Assembly (NCBI RefSeq): GCF_009923995.1
Contig: NZ_RFSK01000012.1
Span: 48,126-112,125, forward strand
Origin: Janthinobacterium sp.
GTDB taxonomy: Bacteria > Pseudomonadota > Gammaproteobacteria > Burkholderiales > Burkholderiaceae_D
Direction: 5' to 3'
DNA: 64,000 bases
A program made the position numbers and the translations under genes. Shown in pieces: positions 45,553-53,948 of the stretch. Under the pieces are notes generated by a model, which was not told the DNA's origin, did not search any database, and worked only from the letters and a program-made list of their open reading frames with translations. Within the stretch, counting starts at the first letter, position 1, and the number at the start of each line of letters is the position of its first letter.

Positions 45553-46494
45553 ATGGATACCCTCAACCCCAACTGGTTCTTGCGAGCCCGCCTGAAGACG
45601 CGGCAACTGCTGCTGCTGATCGCCCTTGACGAGCAGCGCAACATCCACCGCGCGGCGGAAGAATTGCACATGACGCAGCCGGCCGCGTCCAAGCAAATCA
45701 AGGACCTGGAAGAGATGCTCGACGTGCGCCTGTTCGACCGCTTGCCACGCGGCATGGAGCCGACCATCTACGGCGAGACGATGATACGCCACGCGCGCAT
45801 GGCATTAACCAGCCTGTCGCTGGCACATGACGACATCGTCGCGCTGAAGTCGGGCCTCACGGGCCAGGTGGAAGTGGGGGTCATCATGACGCCCGCGATG
45901 GCCCTGCTGCCGCGCGCCATTGCCCGCATCAAGCAGCAGGCGCCCTTGATGCGCATCGGCGTGCACCTGGAGCACAGCAATACCCTGATGGACATGCTGC
46001 AGCATGGCACCCTGGACTTCATGATCGGGCGCATCCTGGAAAAGGAAAGCAGCGCGGGACTCATCTACGAGGAATTGACGGAAGAGCCGGCCAGCGCCGT
46101 GGCGCGCAATGGCCACCCGCTGCTGTCACGCAAGAATCTGCAATTGAAGGACTTGGCGGCCCAGCCGTGGATCTTGCCGCCGCAGGGCAGCATCCTGCGC
46201 CACCGCTTCGACATGATGTTCCGCCGCGCGAGCCTGGAGCCGCCCGTCGACGTGGTCGACACGACGGCCTTGCTCTTGATCACGTCCTTGCTGCAGCAGA
46301 CGGATTCCCTGCACGTGATGCCGACGGAAGTGGCCCATTACTACGAATCGCTGAACGTGCTGAGCATCCTGCCCATCGAACTGCCGTGCAAGATGGATGC
46401 CTTCGGCATCATCCGCCAGCAGGACCATCTGCTGTCGCCGGGGGCGGATATGTTGTTGAAGGCTGTACGGGCTACCGCCGCGGACATGTATTAA
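45553..46494 (+). CDS. LysR-family regulator, GbpR-like (arabinose regulon)
   Basis: 313 residues. N-terminal winged helix-turn-helix (about 15-75, IALDEQRNIHRAAEELHMTQ, then PAASKQIKDLEEMLDVRLFD) and a C-terminal periplasmic-binding-like effector domain (about 100-305). The sequence resembles GbpR of Agrobacterium and Azospirillum, which controls the sugar-binding protein ChvE in response to arabinose and galactose. Its position at the end of the arabinose locus and the recurring GATATC-N6-GATATC sites make it the probable activator of promoters A, B and C and its own repressor. The effector is not proven by sequence. Confidence 0.9.
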   Translation: MDTLNPNWFLRARLKTRQLLLLIALDEQRNIHRAAEELHMTQPAASKQIKDLEEMLDVRLFDRLPRGMEPTIYGETMIRHARMALTSLSLAHDDIVALKSGLTGQVEVGVIMTPAMALLPRAIARIKQQAPLMRIGVHLEHSNTLMDMLQHGTLDFMIGRILEKESSAGLIYEELTEEPASAVARNGHPLLSRKNLQLKDLAAQPWILPPQGSILRHRFDMMFRRASLEPPVDVVDTTALLLITSLLQQTDSLHVMPTEVAHYYESLNVLSILPIELPCKMDAFGIIRQQDHLLSPGADMLLKAVRATAADMY

Positions 46495-46509
46495 ACCCAA
46501 CGGCAAATG

Positions 46510-46540
46510 CCGGGGTCGTACCCTCAGGGTACGACCCCGG
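46510..46540. repeat. 31-base GGGGTCG palindrome, copy 2
   Basis: Arms CCGGGGTCGTACCCT / AGGGTACGACCCCGG around one C; perfect inverted repeat. It lies between the convergent LysR and TPR-oxygenase genes. Same family as 6766-6796 and 61245-61275. Confidence 0.8.
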
Positions 46541-46556
46541 ATCTTGCTTTTGGGGT

Positions 46557-47822
46557 TCAGTCGGGCACTTCAAAAAAGAACAGCTGCACCAGCCGGCCAT
46601 TCTCCGGCGTGTCGCCAAACACATTGCTGATCGAGTGGAAATAATGGCCCTTGTAGACGATCAGGCGGTTGTGACGCATGGGTACTTCCAGCAGGGCTTG
46701 CCAACTGTCGCGCTGTTCCTGTAAGTCGTTGAATTTCTGCACTTTACTGTTCGGCAGCCAGCGTTTCTGGAACTCCTTGAAGCTGGCGTAGCCGCCCGCC
46801 TTCACGTCCGCTTCCGGCAGTCGCCGGTACCAGCCGCTGGGCTGGTGGCGCCAGAAGGTGGTGCCGCCCTGGCACTGTTCGGGCGGGTTCAAGTACAGCA
46901 CGCCCGCATAGAAATTGAAATTGTTGCCCGTCTCATTGTCCACGTGGATATCCGTGCGCGCCATGGCGTCCGCATAGCTGAGGCGGCAGGAGCCGTTGTC
47001 GGGCGAGATGAAGCGGATGGGGCGGCCCAGGGCCGTGGCGATGCGTTCCATGATGGCCTGGCAGGGCTGGCCCGCCGTCTGGCTGCCCGGGTAGTTCTGT
47101 CCCGCATAGCGCTGCTGCTCGAACGGCAAGGCCAGCGCCTGGGCGCGCCAGGCGGCGGGATCGGGCAGGAAATCGTCGAGGATGTGCAAATCCGTTTCGC
47201 GGATAAAATCGTGCAGCGTTGGCTCGACGTTGAGCGGCGTCAAGGTTTCGGCGTGCCCGGCTTGCGGGCTGGCAAAGCCGATGCGGCACGTCTGCGTCAG
47301 CGCCGGATGCAGCGCCAGGGCTTGCGCGTAGCGGGCCAAAGCCAGTTCCTGCTGTCCCGTGCGGTAATACAGCTCGGCCAGGCCCTGCAGGGTTTGCCAC
47401 CGTTGCGGACGCAGGGCGTGGGCCCGCTCCAGTTCGGCGATGGTTTCCATCAGCCGCTGTTTCCCCAGCAGCAATTCCGCATGGCTGATGGCGAAGTCGT
47501 GTTCGTGCGGCGCCAGCCGCGCCGCCGTGGCGTAGCTGGCCAGCGCCGCCTCGCTGTCCGTAGCGCGCAGGACGTTGCCCAGGTTGTAGTGGAACAGGGC
47601 ATTGTCCGGCTGTTGTTTGAGCGACAGTTTCAGCAAGCCGAGGCCGATGGTGCCCTGGCCCAGTTCCAGCATCGCCAGGCCCTGGAAATGCTGGGCTGCG
47701 GCCAGGGCCGGGTCCTGCTTGTACGCGGCCTGGTAGGCGTTGATCGCCTCGATCAGCTTGCCCTGCTGCTGCAGTTGCCGGCCCTTGGCCAGCTGTTGTT
47801 CCGCCAGTGTCTGTTCGCCCAT
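46557..47822 (-). CDS. TPR protein with C-terminal DUF6445/2OG-oxygenase-like domain
   Basis: 421 residues from the ATG at 47822 (an upstream TTG is less likely). Residues about 5-200 are tetratricopeptide repeats (for example NALFHYNLGNVLRATDS, then EAALASYATAARLAP). The C-terminal 210 residues contain ARTDIHVDNE and VYKGHYFHSISN, which give an H-x-D and a distal H as in iron(II) dioxygenase folds, and LYLNPPEQCQGGTTFWRH. This resembles DUF6445 proteins, often found with flavin halogenases or TonB receptors. A hydroxylase role is possible but unproven. Convergent with LysR; the gene behind it (47869) runs in the same direction. Confidence 0.72.
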   Translation of the reverse strand: MGEQTLAEQQLAKGRQLQQQGKLIEAINAYQAAYKQDPALAAAQHFQGLAMLELGQGTIGLGLLKLSLKQQPDNALFHYNLGNVLRATDSEAALASYATAARLAPHEHDFAISHAELLLGKQRLMETIAELERAHALRPQRWQTLQGLAELYYRTGQQELALARYAQALALHPALTQTCRIGFASPQAGHAETLTPLNVEPTLHDFIRETDLHILDDFLPDPAAWRAQALALPFEQQRYAGQNYPGSQTAGQPCQAIMERIATALGRPIRFISPDNGSCRLSYADAMARTDIHVDNETGNNFNFYAGVLYLNPPEQCQGGTTFWRHQPSGWYRRLPEADVKAGGYASFKEFQKRWLPNSKVQKFNDLQEQRDSWQALLEVPMRHNRLIVYKGHYFHSISNVFGDTPENGRLVQLFFFEVPD

Positions 47823-47868
47823 GTGTCGATCCCGATGCAATGTGGCGAACAGTGTAACCGAGGCCGTT

Positions 47869-48600
47869 CTACAGTGCCTGGCTGACGGGAATTTCTTCCC
47901 CGTTCAGCTTGACCGCCACCTTGACGATCTGCGCCTTGACCTGGTTGCTGGCCATGTCCGCTTCCTGGGCGTAGGCATACACGATGATGGCGAAGTCCTT
48001 GTAGCCGCTGCGGGCCGCCTCGATCTTGCGGGCCGCCTCCTGGTCCACTTTCAGCAAGGAATAACCGTCGCCGTTGGTAAATGCCAGCTTGTAGTCGCCA
48101 TTGTCGTACATGTAGTAATACGTGCCCGTTTCGGCGAACTTGGCGGGGAAGGCGGCCTTGTCCATCGCGTACGGCGACAGGGCGCCCTGGCCATTGATCT
48201 GGTAGCGCAGGTAGCGCTTCGTCTTCGCTTCATTGACCTTGGCGTCGATCTGCGGCTTCAGGGCATCGAGCACTTCCTGCTTGCGGAAGGCGTCGTTGCT
48301 ACCCGCATATTCGCGCGAGACGCGCTGCGCCACGGCCGCATAGTCGGGCGGCACGCCGGACAGGGCGATGTAGCTGTACATCAACTGGTTGCCACTGGTG
48401 ATGTCGACATAGCTGGAGGTGGGCGTGGCCGGGTCCGCCTGTGGCAGGCTGGCGGCGGCCGCCTTCACCTGGGCCTTGGCGGCCAGCTCGGCGACATTCG
48501 CGGCGACGGGGGCGGAAGCGGCCGGCGCGGCAGTGTCGGACTTGCCGCAGGCGGACAGCAGGACGGTAATGGCGAGCAGGGCGGGGAGGGTACGGATCAT
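47869..48600 (-). CDS. Hypothetical lipoprotein
   Basis: 243 residues. Lipobox ends at the cysteine in VLLSACGKSD (about residue 18), then an Ala-rich linker and a globular domain with SGNQLMYSYIALSGVPPDY and DFAIIVYAYAQEAD. RBS GAAGGAA precedes the ATG. It may belong to the DUF4852 type, but this is by impression only. It would be anchored in the inner or outer membrane, facing the periplasm. Its position 46 bases before the TPR-oxygenase gene suggests co-transcription. Confidence 0.75.
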   Translation of the reverse strand: MIRTLPALLAITVLLSACGKSDTAAPAASAPVAANVAELAAKAQVKAAAASLPQADPATPTSSYVDITSGNQLMYSYIALSGVPPDYAAVAQRVSREYAGSNDAFRKQEVLDALKPQIDAKVNEAKTKRYLRYQINGQGALSPYAMDKAAFPAKFAETGTYYYMYDNGDYKLAFTNGDGYSLLKVDQEAARKIEAARSGYKDFAIIVYAYAQEADMASNQVKAQIVKVAVKLNGEEIPVSQAL

Positions 48601-48671
48601 GATATTTCCTTCAAAGATGAGTTAAACGGCAATGGCGGTTTTAATTTTTTTAGAGTGACGAAAGTCACGGC

Positions 48672-48787
48672 AGCGCTGAAAACCGTAGCGAGCAAGCCCA
48701 ATGCCGGGTTGAGTAGCGGAGCCGTACTTTATGTACGGTGAGCAACGCCGACCCGGAAGTGGGCTGCGCAGTAGGTTTTCAGTGCTT
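48672..48787. repeat. 116-base nested palindromic element
   Basis: Arms nest from outside to inside: AGCGCTGAAAACC / GGTTTTCAGTGCTT, CAAGCCCA / TGGGCTG, CCGGGT / ACCCGG, and CCGTAC / GTACGG at the centre. The right end runs 9 bases into the 3' end of the leftward gene at 48779 and provides its last codons and stop. Size and symmetry fit a miniature mobile or REP-like element. It fills most of the 178-base gap between two leftward genes. Confidence 0.7.
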
Positions 48788-49606
48788 GCCTCCTAAGCGT
48801 TTGTATTCGCCGACGCCGTAGGCGGCCAGGACGATGGAAGAGGCCAGCACCAAATAAAAGCCGATGCCGAACGAGAGTCCCTGCCATACCTGCCCCAGCA
48901 TTTCGCTGGCCATCTGCTCGGCCATGCGGGCCGCGCGGCTGCCCATGATGCCGCCCATGGCGTTGCCCGCATCGCTGACGGCGCCCTTGATCTTGATGAA
49001 CAGCAAGCTGCTGTGGATGACGATGAACAGCAGGGGCGCGCACTTGCCCAGCGCCGCTTTCGGGTGGCTGCTGGCCATGGTGGCGCAGCAGGCGGCAATG
49101 GCCAGCAGGAAGAAGCATTGCGCCGACGTGAAACCGCCGCCGCCGTCGCGGGCAAAGCTTTCCAGGCTGTCCGCGGACAGGCCCAGCAGCTGCCAATAGG
49201 TACGCGAGACGGCGGTGAACAGACGGATGCCGATGGTATTGAAGACAAAGGCGCCCGCGACGAGCACGCCGAGGCTGGCCAGCACCTTGACGCCCAGGGC
49301 ATCGACGGCCCGGCCCCACAGTTGCTGGCCCTTGTCGCGCGCCAGTTTGGCGGCGCCGGCCATCTCTTCCTGGGCCAGCTGCTGTGTCGCCACGGCGCTG
49401 AGTGTGTCGAGGCCGCCTGCCTCGTTGAACCGCACGTCGACGACGGCGTTGATGGCGGGCGCCACATCCGAGCGCCAGTGCGTGGCCACGTCGAAGGTAT
49501 GTTGCATGCCAGCCACGCTGACGGAACCTTGTCCGCTGGGCTGGTAGGCGAGGATGCGGCCCCGTTGGCCGCTGGTGGTAGGTGTTGCCGGGCTGGATGC
49601 TTGCAT
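48779..49606 (-). CDS. Membrane protein with cold-shock-like N-terminal domain
   Basis: 275 residues. Residues about 14-65 (QRGRILAYQPSGQGSVSVAG, HTFDVATHW, INAVVDVRFNEAG) resemble the OB-fold cold-shock domain that some membrane proteins carry at the N-terminus, without the full RNP aromatic motifs. Three or four membrane helices follow (about 110-128, 165-180, 188-205, 245-265). RBS AGGGA precedes the ATG. Function unknown. Its stop codon lies within the palindromic element. Confidence 0.7.
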   Translation of the reverse strand: MQASSPATPTTSGQRGRILAYQPSGQGSVSVAGMQHTFDVATHWRSDVAPAINAVVDVRFNEAGGLDTLSAVATQQLAQEEMAGAAKLARDKGQQLWGRAVDALGVKVLASLGVLVAGAFVFNTIGIRLFTAVSRTYWQLLGLSADSLESFARDGGGGFTSAQCFFLLAIAACCATMASSHPKAALGKCAPLLFIVIHSSLLFIKIKGAVSDAGNAMGGIMGSRAARMAEQMASEMLGQVWQGLSFGIGFYLVLASSIVLAAYGVGEYKRLGGKH

Positions 49607-49691
49607 GGAATTTCCCTGGTCACTGTCATGCTGTATTGCATGTACCTCCGCATAACGGGGGCAGTTCAGGGAAATCTAAAATTATTTTGAA

Positions 49692-51089
49692 TTATTTTTT
49701 CGGCGGCTGCATCAGGTCCTTGGCGGCACCCTGGTAATCCTTCATCAAGCCCATGAAGGCGTCCTGCAGATGGCGGGCCGCGTCCTGCGGCGGTGCGCCC
49801 GTGCGCCGCGCCAGGTCGAATTTGTAGGCATGGGCGGGGCTGTAGCCGGCCTGCGAGGCGGCGTCGAGCAGCACGCCCGCCCGTTTTAGCGAGGCGGGAT
49901 CGCCCTTGACCATCAGCAATTCCGCCAGATAGGTCTGGGCGATGGGAAAGTCTTTCGCGGCCGCCTTTTCCAGCCACTGCATGCCGATCTTCGGCTGCCG
50001 GATGCCCGCATCGCCGCCGCCGAGGCCGTAGCCGAGGGCCGTCAGCGCCACCAGGTCGCCGCCCCGCGCGCGCTTTTCCAGCTGCTGGCGGGGAAACGGC
50101 CGGGCCGCGATCTGCATGCGGATTTCATAGTTGATGTCCTGCAATACATTGCCGGGCCAGACTTTCGCGCCCGGGACGGCGGGCGACGTCGCTGGCGCCG
50201 CCGCCGGGAGGGGCGCGCGCATGCTGTTGTTGCCGGACGCCAGCGCACCGGGCGCCGGCGGGCTGACGCCCTTGCCGCTGCCCATGTTCAGCACCAGGCG
50301 GGCCGACGTTTCGCCGAACGACACGCGGGGCTTTTGCACGTCGTGCGTCATGGCCGCCACCCGCGCCGCCACCTGCGAAAACAGCTCGCCCATGGACAGG
50401 CCCGGCGCGTCCAGCGCGTCGAGCAGGGCGCTCGTGTAGGGGCTGTTGCGCGAATCGGGCGACCAGAAATCGCGTGCCAGGGCGCCGGGACCGGCCGAAT
50501 AGGCGATCACCACGCCCCGTGGAGCGGCCGTATCGGCAAAGCCGTGGCTGGCCGCATTGCCGCCGGGCACCGCCACGGCGCCGCCGCGCGTATATTCCTG
50601 GCGGCAAGCATCGAGGATGAGCACGGCGCCCCGCGCGCCCGTGCGCTGCAGGTCGCCCGCCAGGCTGGACACGGACACGCCCTGCGCGGCGATGGCGGAC
50701 GCGCTCAGCGCATTCATGTTCGCGCCCAGCGGCAGCAGGTAATTGGCTTCGCCCGCCTGCGCGCCGTGGCCCGCGTAAAACACGAGGGCGAGATCGGCGC
50801 CCCGTGCCTGGGTGGAAAACTCGGCCGACGCCTTTTGCAGCTGCGCCGCCGTGACGTCCGTGCGCAGCAGCACTTCAAAGCCCAGGCGGCGCAGGCGTTC
50901 TGCCATGGCGCGCGCGTCATTCACGGGATTTAACAGGGGCTGCGGATAGGCCGCGTTGCCGATCACCAGGGCCATGCGCTTGCCGGGCGCGCTGGCGGCC
51001 TTGCCCGCCACGGCCGTCGCGGCGGCCAGTGCGAAGTTGCTGTTCAGCAAAAAGAAGAGGGGCAACAACAGGGCAAATAGGCGGCGCAT
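49692..51089 (-). CDS. Caspase-family (C14) protease with Sel1-like repeats, exported
   Basis: 465 residues, start MRRLFALLLPLFFLLNSNFA, a signal peptide. The caspase p20-like domain (about 38-255) has catalytic H108 (VFYAGHGAQ) and C162 (LILDACRQE), as in bacterial metacaspase-like proteins. A proline/alanine linker (about 265-330) leads to Sel1-like helical repeats (about 350-455, with GMQWLEKAAAKDFPIAQTYL). It would act in the periplasm; these proteases cut after basic residues and are linked to stress or regulated proteolysis. It is divergent from the sigma-like gene with only 73 bases between, suggesting joint control. Confidence 0.9.
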   Translation of the reverse strand: MRRLFALLLPLFFLLNSNFALAAATAVAGKAASAPGKRMALVIGNAAYPQPLLNPVNDARAMAERLRRLGFEVLLRTDVTAAQLQKASAEFSTQARGADLALVFYAGHGAQAGEANYLLPLGANMNALSASAIAAQGVSVSSLAGDLQRTGARGAVLILDACRQEYTRGGAVAVPGGNAASHGFADTAAPRGVVIAYSAGPGALARDFWSPDSRNSPYTSALLDALDAPGLSMGELFSQVAARVAAMTHDVQKPRVSFGETSARLVLNMGSGKGVSPPAPGALASGNNSMRAPLPAAAPATSPAVPGAKVWPGNVLQDINYEIRMQIAARPFPRQQLEKRARGGDLVALTALGYGLGGGDAGIRQPKIGMQWLEKAAAKDFPIAQTYLAELLMVKGDPASLKRAGVLLDAASQAGYSPAHAYKFDLARRTGAPPQDAARHLQDAFMGLMKDYQGAAKDLMQPPKK

Positions 51090-51162
51090 CGGTGTCTGGT
51101 GGAATTGTCGTTGAAGTAACAAAAGTTAGCGATTTCCAGTTTGATATGAGAAAATTGCTTAA

Positions 51163-52041
51163 ATGCATTTTACCTTACTGACAAGTTTCTCTTGTCTGGC
51201 AGCGCATTGCTTGTTTGCCGGTGCGCAGTGCCGCCGGCCAGTGGCGCGTGCCGCCCAACCCACGATCGGACCGGCTTTGCAATCGGAACAATTTGAACGG
51301 ATTCATGATTTCTGGACCCGCCGCCAGCAGCTGACACAAGGCGAACTGGGCGAGTTTTACCAGCGTGTGATCGCCGCGCTGACGCCGTGCCGCCCGCGCG
51401 AGGCGGCTTCGCTGGGCGATTCCCTGGCCGATTTGCGCCACCAGTTTTTCATCGAAAAAGTCTTGCATGGCGGCAGCGAGGCGGCGCCGCACCACGTCGG
51501 CGCCCTGTTTTTGTATTTCAAGCGCTTCGTCATCGACCAGCTGCGCAAGCTGCGCGATGACGAGGACGCCGATGCGCAGGAGGGCTGCGACTTGCAGGCG
51601 CCCGACGCCTATGCCGCGCCGCTGCGCGACTACCAGCTCACGCCGCAGCAGGTGCGCGCCGAAGCGGACGTCTTCATCGCGACCTTGCCGCGCGACTTGA
51701 TCTTGCTGTTGCGCCACTGCGGCTGCGGCGGCATGCCCGTCAAGGAGCTGGCCGAACAGATCGCCTCCGCCCACTATCACGGCGGCAAGCTGGGCCTCGT
51801 GCACCGGCAGAAGGGAGATCCTGCCAGCGCGGGGCGCCAGGTGGTCGAGCCGGCCCACCGCGCCACCCTGCTGGGCAGCTGGGTCTTGACCCTGCTCAAG
51901 CTGCGCGTGGGCGACAGCCTGGGCGCGCGCGACCTGCAGGCGGCGCAAATAGTTTTGGATATTTTATGCGCCGCCGCGTTATCCCTGCACATGGACCCCG
52001 TGTCCACTTCCCCCGACACTGATGAAAGGCCACCGGCATGA
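51163..52041 (+). CDS. Divergent sigma-70-like regulatory protein (tentative)
   Basis: 292 residues, start uncertain (the first 30 residues may not be translated; a GTG lies at 51241). The middle holds a segment like sigma region 2 (GALFLYFKRFVIDQLRKLRD) and a later segment like region 4 (IATLPRDLILLLRHCGCG, VKELAEQIASA), separated by an acidic linker, the layout of ECF-type factors. The match is weak and unusual in length. It overlaps the next gene by 4 bases, and that gene looks like an anti-sigma factor, which supports the reading. Otherwise unrecognised. Confidence 0.6.
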   Translation: MHFTLLTSFSCLAAHCLFAGAQCRRPVARAAQPTIGPALQSEQFERIHDFWTRRQQLTQGELGEFYQRVIAALTPCRPREAASLGDSLADLRHQFFIEKVLHGGSEAAPHHVGALFLYFKRFVIDQLRKLRDDEDADAQEGCDLQAPDAYAAPLRDYQLTPQQVRAEADVFIATLPRDLILLLRHCGCGGMPVKELAEQIASAHYHGGKLGLVHRQKGDPASAGRQVVEPAHRATLLGSWVLTLLKLRVGDSLGARDLQAAQIVLDILCAAALSLHMDPVSTSPDTDERPPA

Positions 52042-53057
52042 ATGCACTGACGCCCCCGCTGGCCATCGTTGCCGCCCGCCTGCCGTCGCCGCCGTCGTCC
52101 ACCGACATGCTGGACGACGAGGTGGCCGGCGCGACCCCCGACTGGCGCGGCATTGCCGTGCCGGAACACCTGCTGCAGCGGTTCGCGCGCCGCAGCGATG
52201 CCGCGCCGCTGGCCGCGCGGCCCATTGCCGGCGGCCAGGTGCACCTGCTGGCGCGCCATCCGGGCTTCGGCGCCGTGCTGCTCGATGCCTGGGACAGCAC
52301 GCGGCAGCGCTGGCGCGGCTGGCTCGTCACGCCCGACACGGCGTATGCGGACGCCTGCGGCCTGGTGGTCGAGGAGCGCGACGCGCCCGCCGATCCCCGC
52401 GCCGGGCTGGTGCTGTGCGACATGCCGCTGGCCCTGGCCGTGACGGACCTGGGCGCCTGCATCGGCGTGTTCAGCCAGGAGCGCCTGCAGGCGGCGCGCT
52501 GGCTGGAAGCCCATGGCCGCGCCAATGCCGCGGCCGCCGCGCCGGGCGTCATCGCCCGCGTGGCCTTGCCCGGCGACGGCTATGCGCTGACGGGCACGCC
52601 CCTGTCCGGGGAACTGGGCAAGGATGGCCGCCTGGCCTATCGGCAATTGCTGCGCCAGGGGCTGCAGCAGCTGCAGATCGCCCCGGCCGATGCCGTCGCT
52701 CCCGTATCGAAGCCGGTGCAGGCGGCCAATGCCAGCCGCTGGCTGAAGGTCGTTACGGCCGTGGCCGCCAGCGTGATGGTGGTGCAGTCGGCGTGGCTGT
52801 TCCTGCCGAAAGACGAGGCCGTGGTCGGCAATGCGGAGTTCCGCAGCGGCAGCGGCGTCGAGACGGGCGTGCGCTTGCGCGTGCTGTTCCGCGCCGACGC
52901 GACGGAAGCGGAGCTGCGCACCTGGTTGCAGCGCGAGCAGCTGGAAATCGTCGCCGGCCCGGACACGCTCGGTGCCTTCACCTTGCTGTCGCGCAACCGC
53001 CAGAAAGTCTTGCCGCCGCCCGGGCCGGGCAATCCGCTGGCCGTCATCAATCCCTGA
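52038..53057 (+). CDS. Single-pass membrane protein, anti-sigma-like (tentative)
   Basis: 339 residues: a cytoplasmic part of about 235, one membrane helix (about 238-256, VVTAVAASVMVVQSAWLFL) and a periplasmic tail of about 80 with GVRLRVLFRADATEAELRT and IVAGPDTLGAFTLL. That tail is like the one found at the end of several betaproteobacterial anti-sigma factors. No zinc-finger is seen in the N-terminal part. The 4-base overlap with the sigma-like gene indicates coupled translation. Function is inferred from layout only. Confidence 0.65.
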   Translation: MNALTPPLAIVAARLPSPPSSTDMLDDEVAGATPDWRGIAVPEHLLQRFARRSDAAPLAARPIAGGQVHLLARHPGFGAVLLDAWDSTRQRWRGWLVTPDTAYADACGLVVEERDAPADPRAGLVLCDMPLALAVTDLGACIGVFSQERLQAARWLEAHGRANAAAAAPGVIARVALPGDGYALTGTPLSGELGKDGRLAYRQLLRQGLQQLQIAPADAVAPVSKPVQAANASRWLKVVTAVAASVMVVQSAWLFLPKDEAVVGNAEFRSGSGVETGVRLRVLFRADATEAELRTWLQREQLEIVAGPDTLGAFTLLSRNRQKVLPPPGPGNPLAVINP

Positions 53058-53083
53058 CCCGAAATAAGAGAAAGTTATTCAGC

Positions 53084-53947
53084 ATGACAACGTATAAGAA
53101 TTTTGTATCCGCGCACTGGCGCAAGCTGATGGCCGGCGTGGCCGCCGGCGTCCTCTTGACCGGTTGCGCCATGACGCCGAATGGCCGTGGCGGCGTGATG
53201 GTGGGCCTCGATACGGCCGAGCTGTTCGGCACGCCCATCTCCACCTTCCGCCTGCGCGACGGCACGGAGGGCACCTTGCGCAAGGACCCGCAGGGCAAGT
53301 ATTCGATCAAGCTGTCGCAAGCGTTTCGCGTCGTGCCGCTGGCCAACGCCGTCACGGCCCGCGTGGCGCGCGTGGAAAACGTGGGGGAGCGCACGGTCGT
53401 GATCGTGGAAACCCAGGAGCGCAGCTGCGCCTACCGCTATGAAGTGCTGGCCTTCCAGGGCACGGACGTGCTGCAGTGGACGGTGGGCAACTGCAAGGAC
53501 CGTCCCCGCGTGGAGCTGGCGGCCGACGGCAAGTCGCTGAATATCGACTTCCCCAATTACAGGCAGCTGTCGCGCATGATCTACACGGACAGCCGCCTGC
53601 TCAACGCCAGCGTGCCCGTGCCGCCCGGCGTCGATACGCGCGCGCAGCCGTTTGCCGACGACGCCTTGCGCGCCACCGGTCCCGTCATCGCCACCGTGCC
53701 GGACAGCGATGGCAACGGGGGGCGCGTGATTCCCGCGCCGCCGGCCGCCGCCGCACCGGCGCCCGCCGCCAAGCCCGCCACGCGCGCGACTGCCAAGAGC
53801 CGCCGCCAGGTGGCACAGGAAGCGCCTGCGCCTGCGCCGGTCCGCACGGTGCCGGGCGCGCCCGCCGCGTCCGCCGCGCGCGCGCCGGCCGCCATGACGT
53901 TCCAGACGGAAGAGATCAAGCCCGTCGTCATCGACCTGAGGAAATAA
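53084..53947 (+). CDS. Hypothetical lipoprotein with Ala/Pro-rich tail
   Basis: 287 residues, ATG at 53084 after AAGAGAAAG. Lipobox ends at the cysteine in GVLLTGCAM (about residue 27). A beta-rich domain (about 35-170, with RSCAYRYEVLAFQGTDVLQW) is followed by a long Ala/Pro/Arg-rich stretch (about 215-270) and a short conserved-looking C-terminus (TFQTEEIKPVVIDLRK). No family recognised. One base separates it from the next gene. Confidence 0.8.
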   Translation: MTTYKNFVSAHWRKLMAGVAAGVLLTGCAMTPNGRGGVMVGLDTAELFGTPISTFRLRDGTEGTLRKDPQGKYSIKLSQAFRVVPLANAVTARVARVENVGERTVVIVETQERSCAYRYEVLAFQGTDVLQWTVGNCKDRPRVELAADGKSLNIDFPNYRQLSRMIYTDSRLLNASVPVPPGVDTRAQPFADDALRATGPVIATVPDSDGNGGRVIPAPPAAAAPAPAAKPATRATAKSRRQVAQEAPAPAPVRTVPGAPAASAARAPAAMTFQTEEIKPVVIDLRK

Positions 53948-53948
53948 G

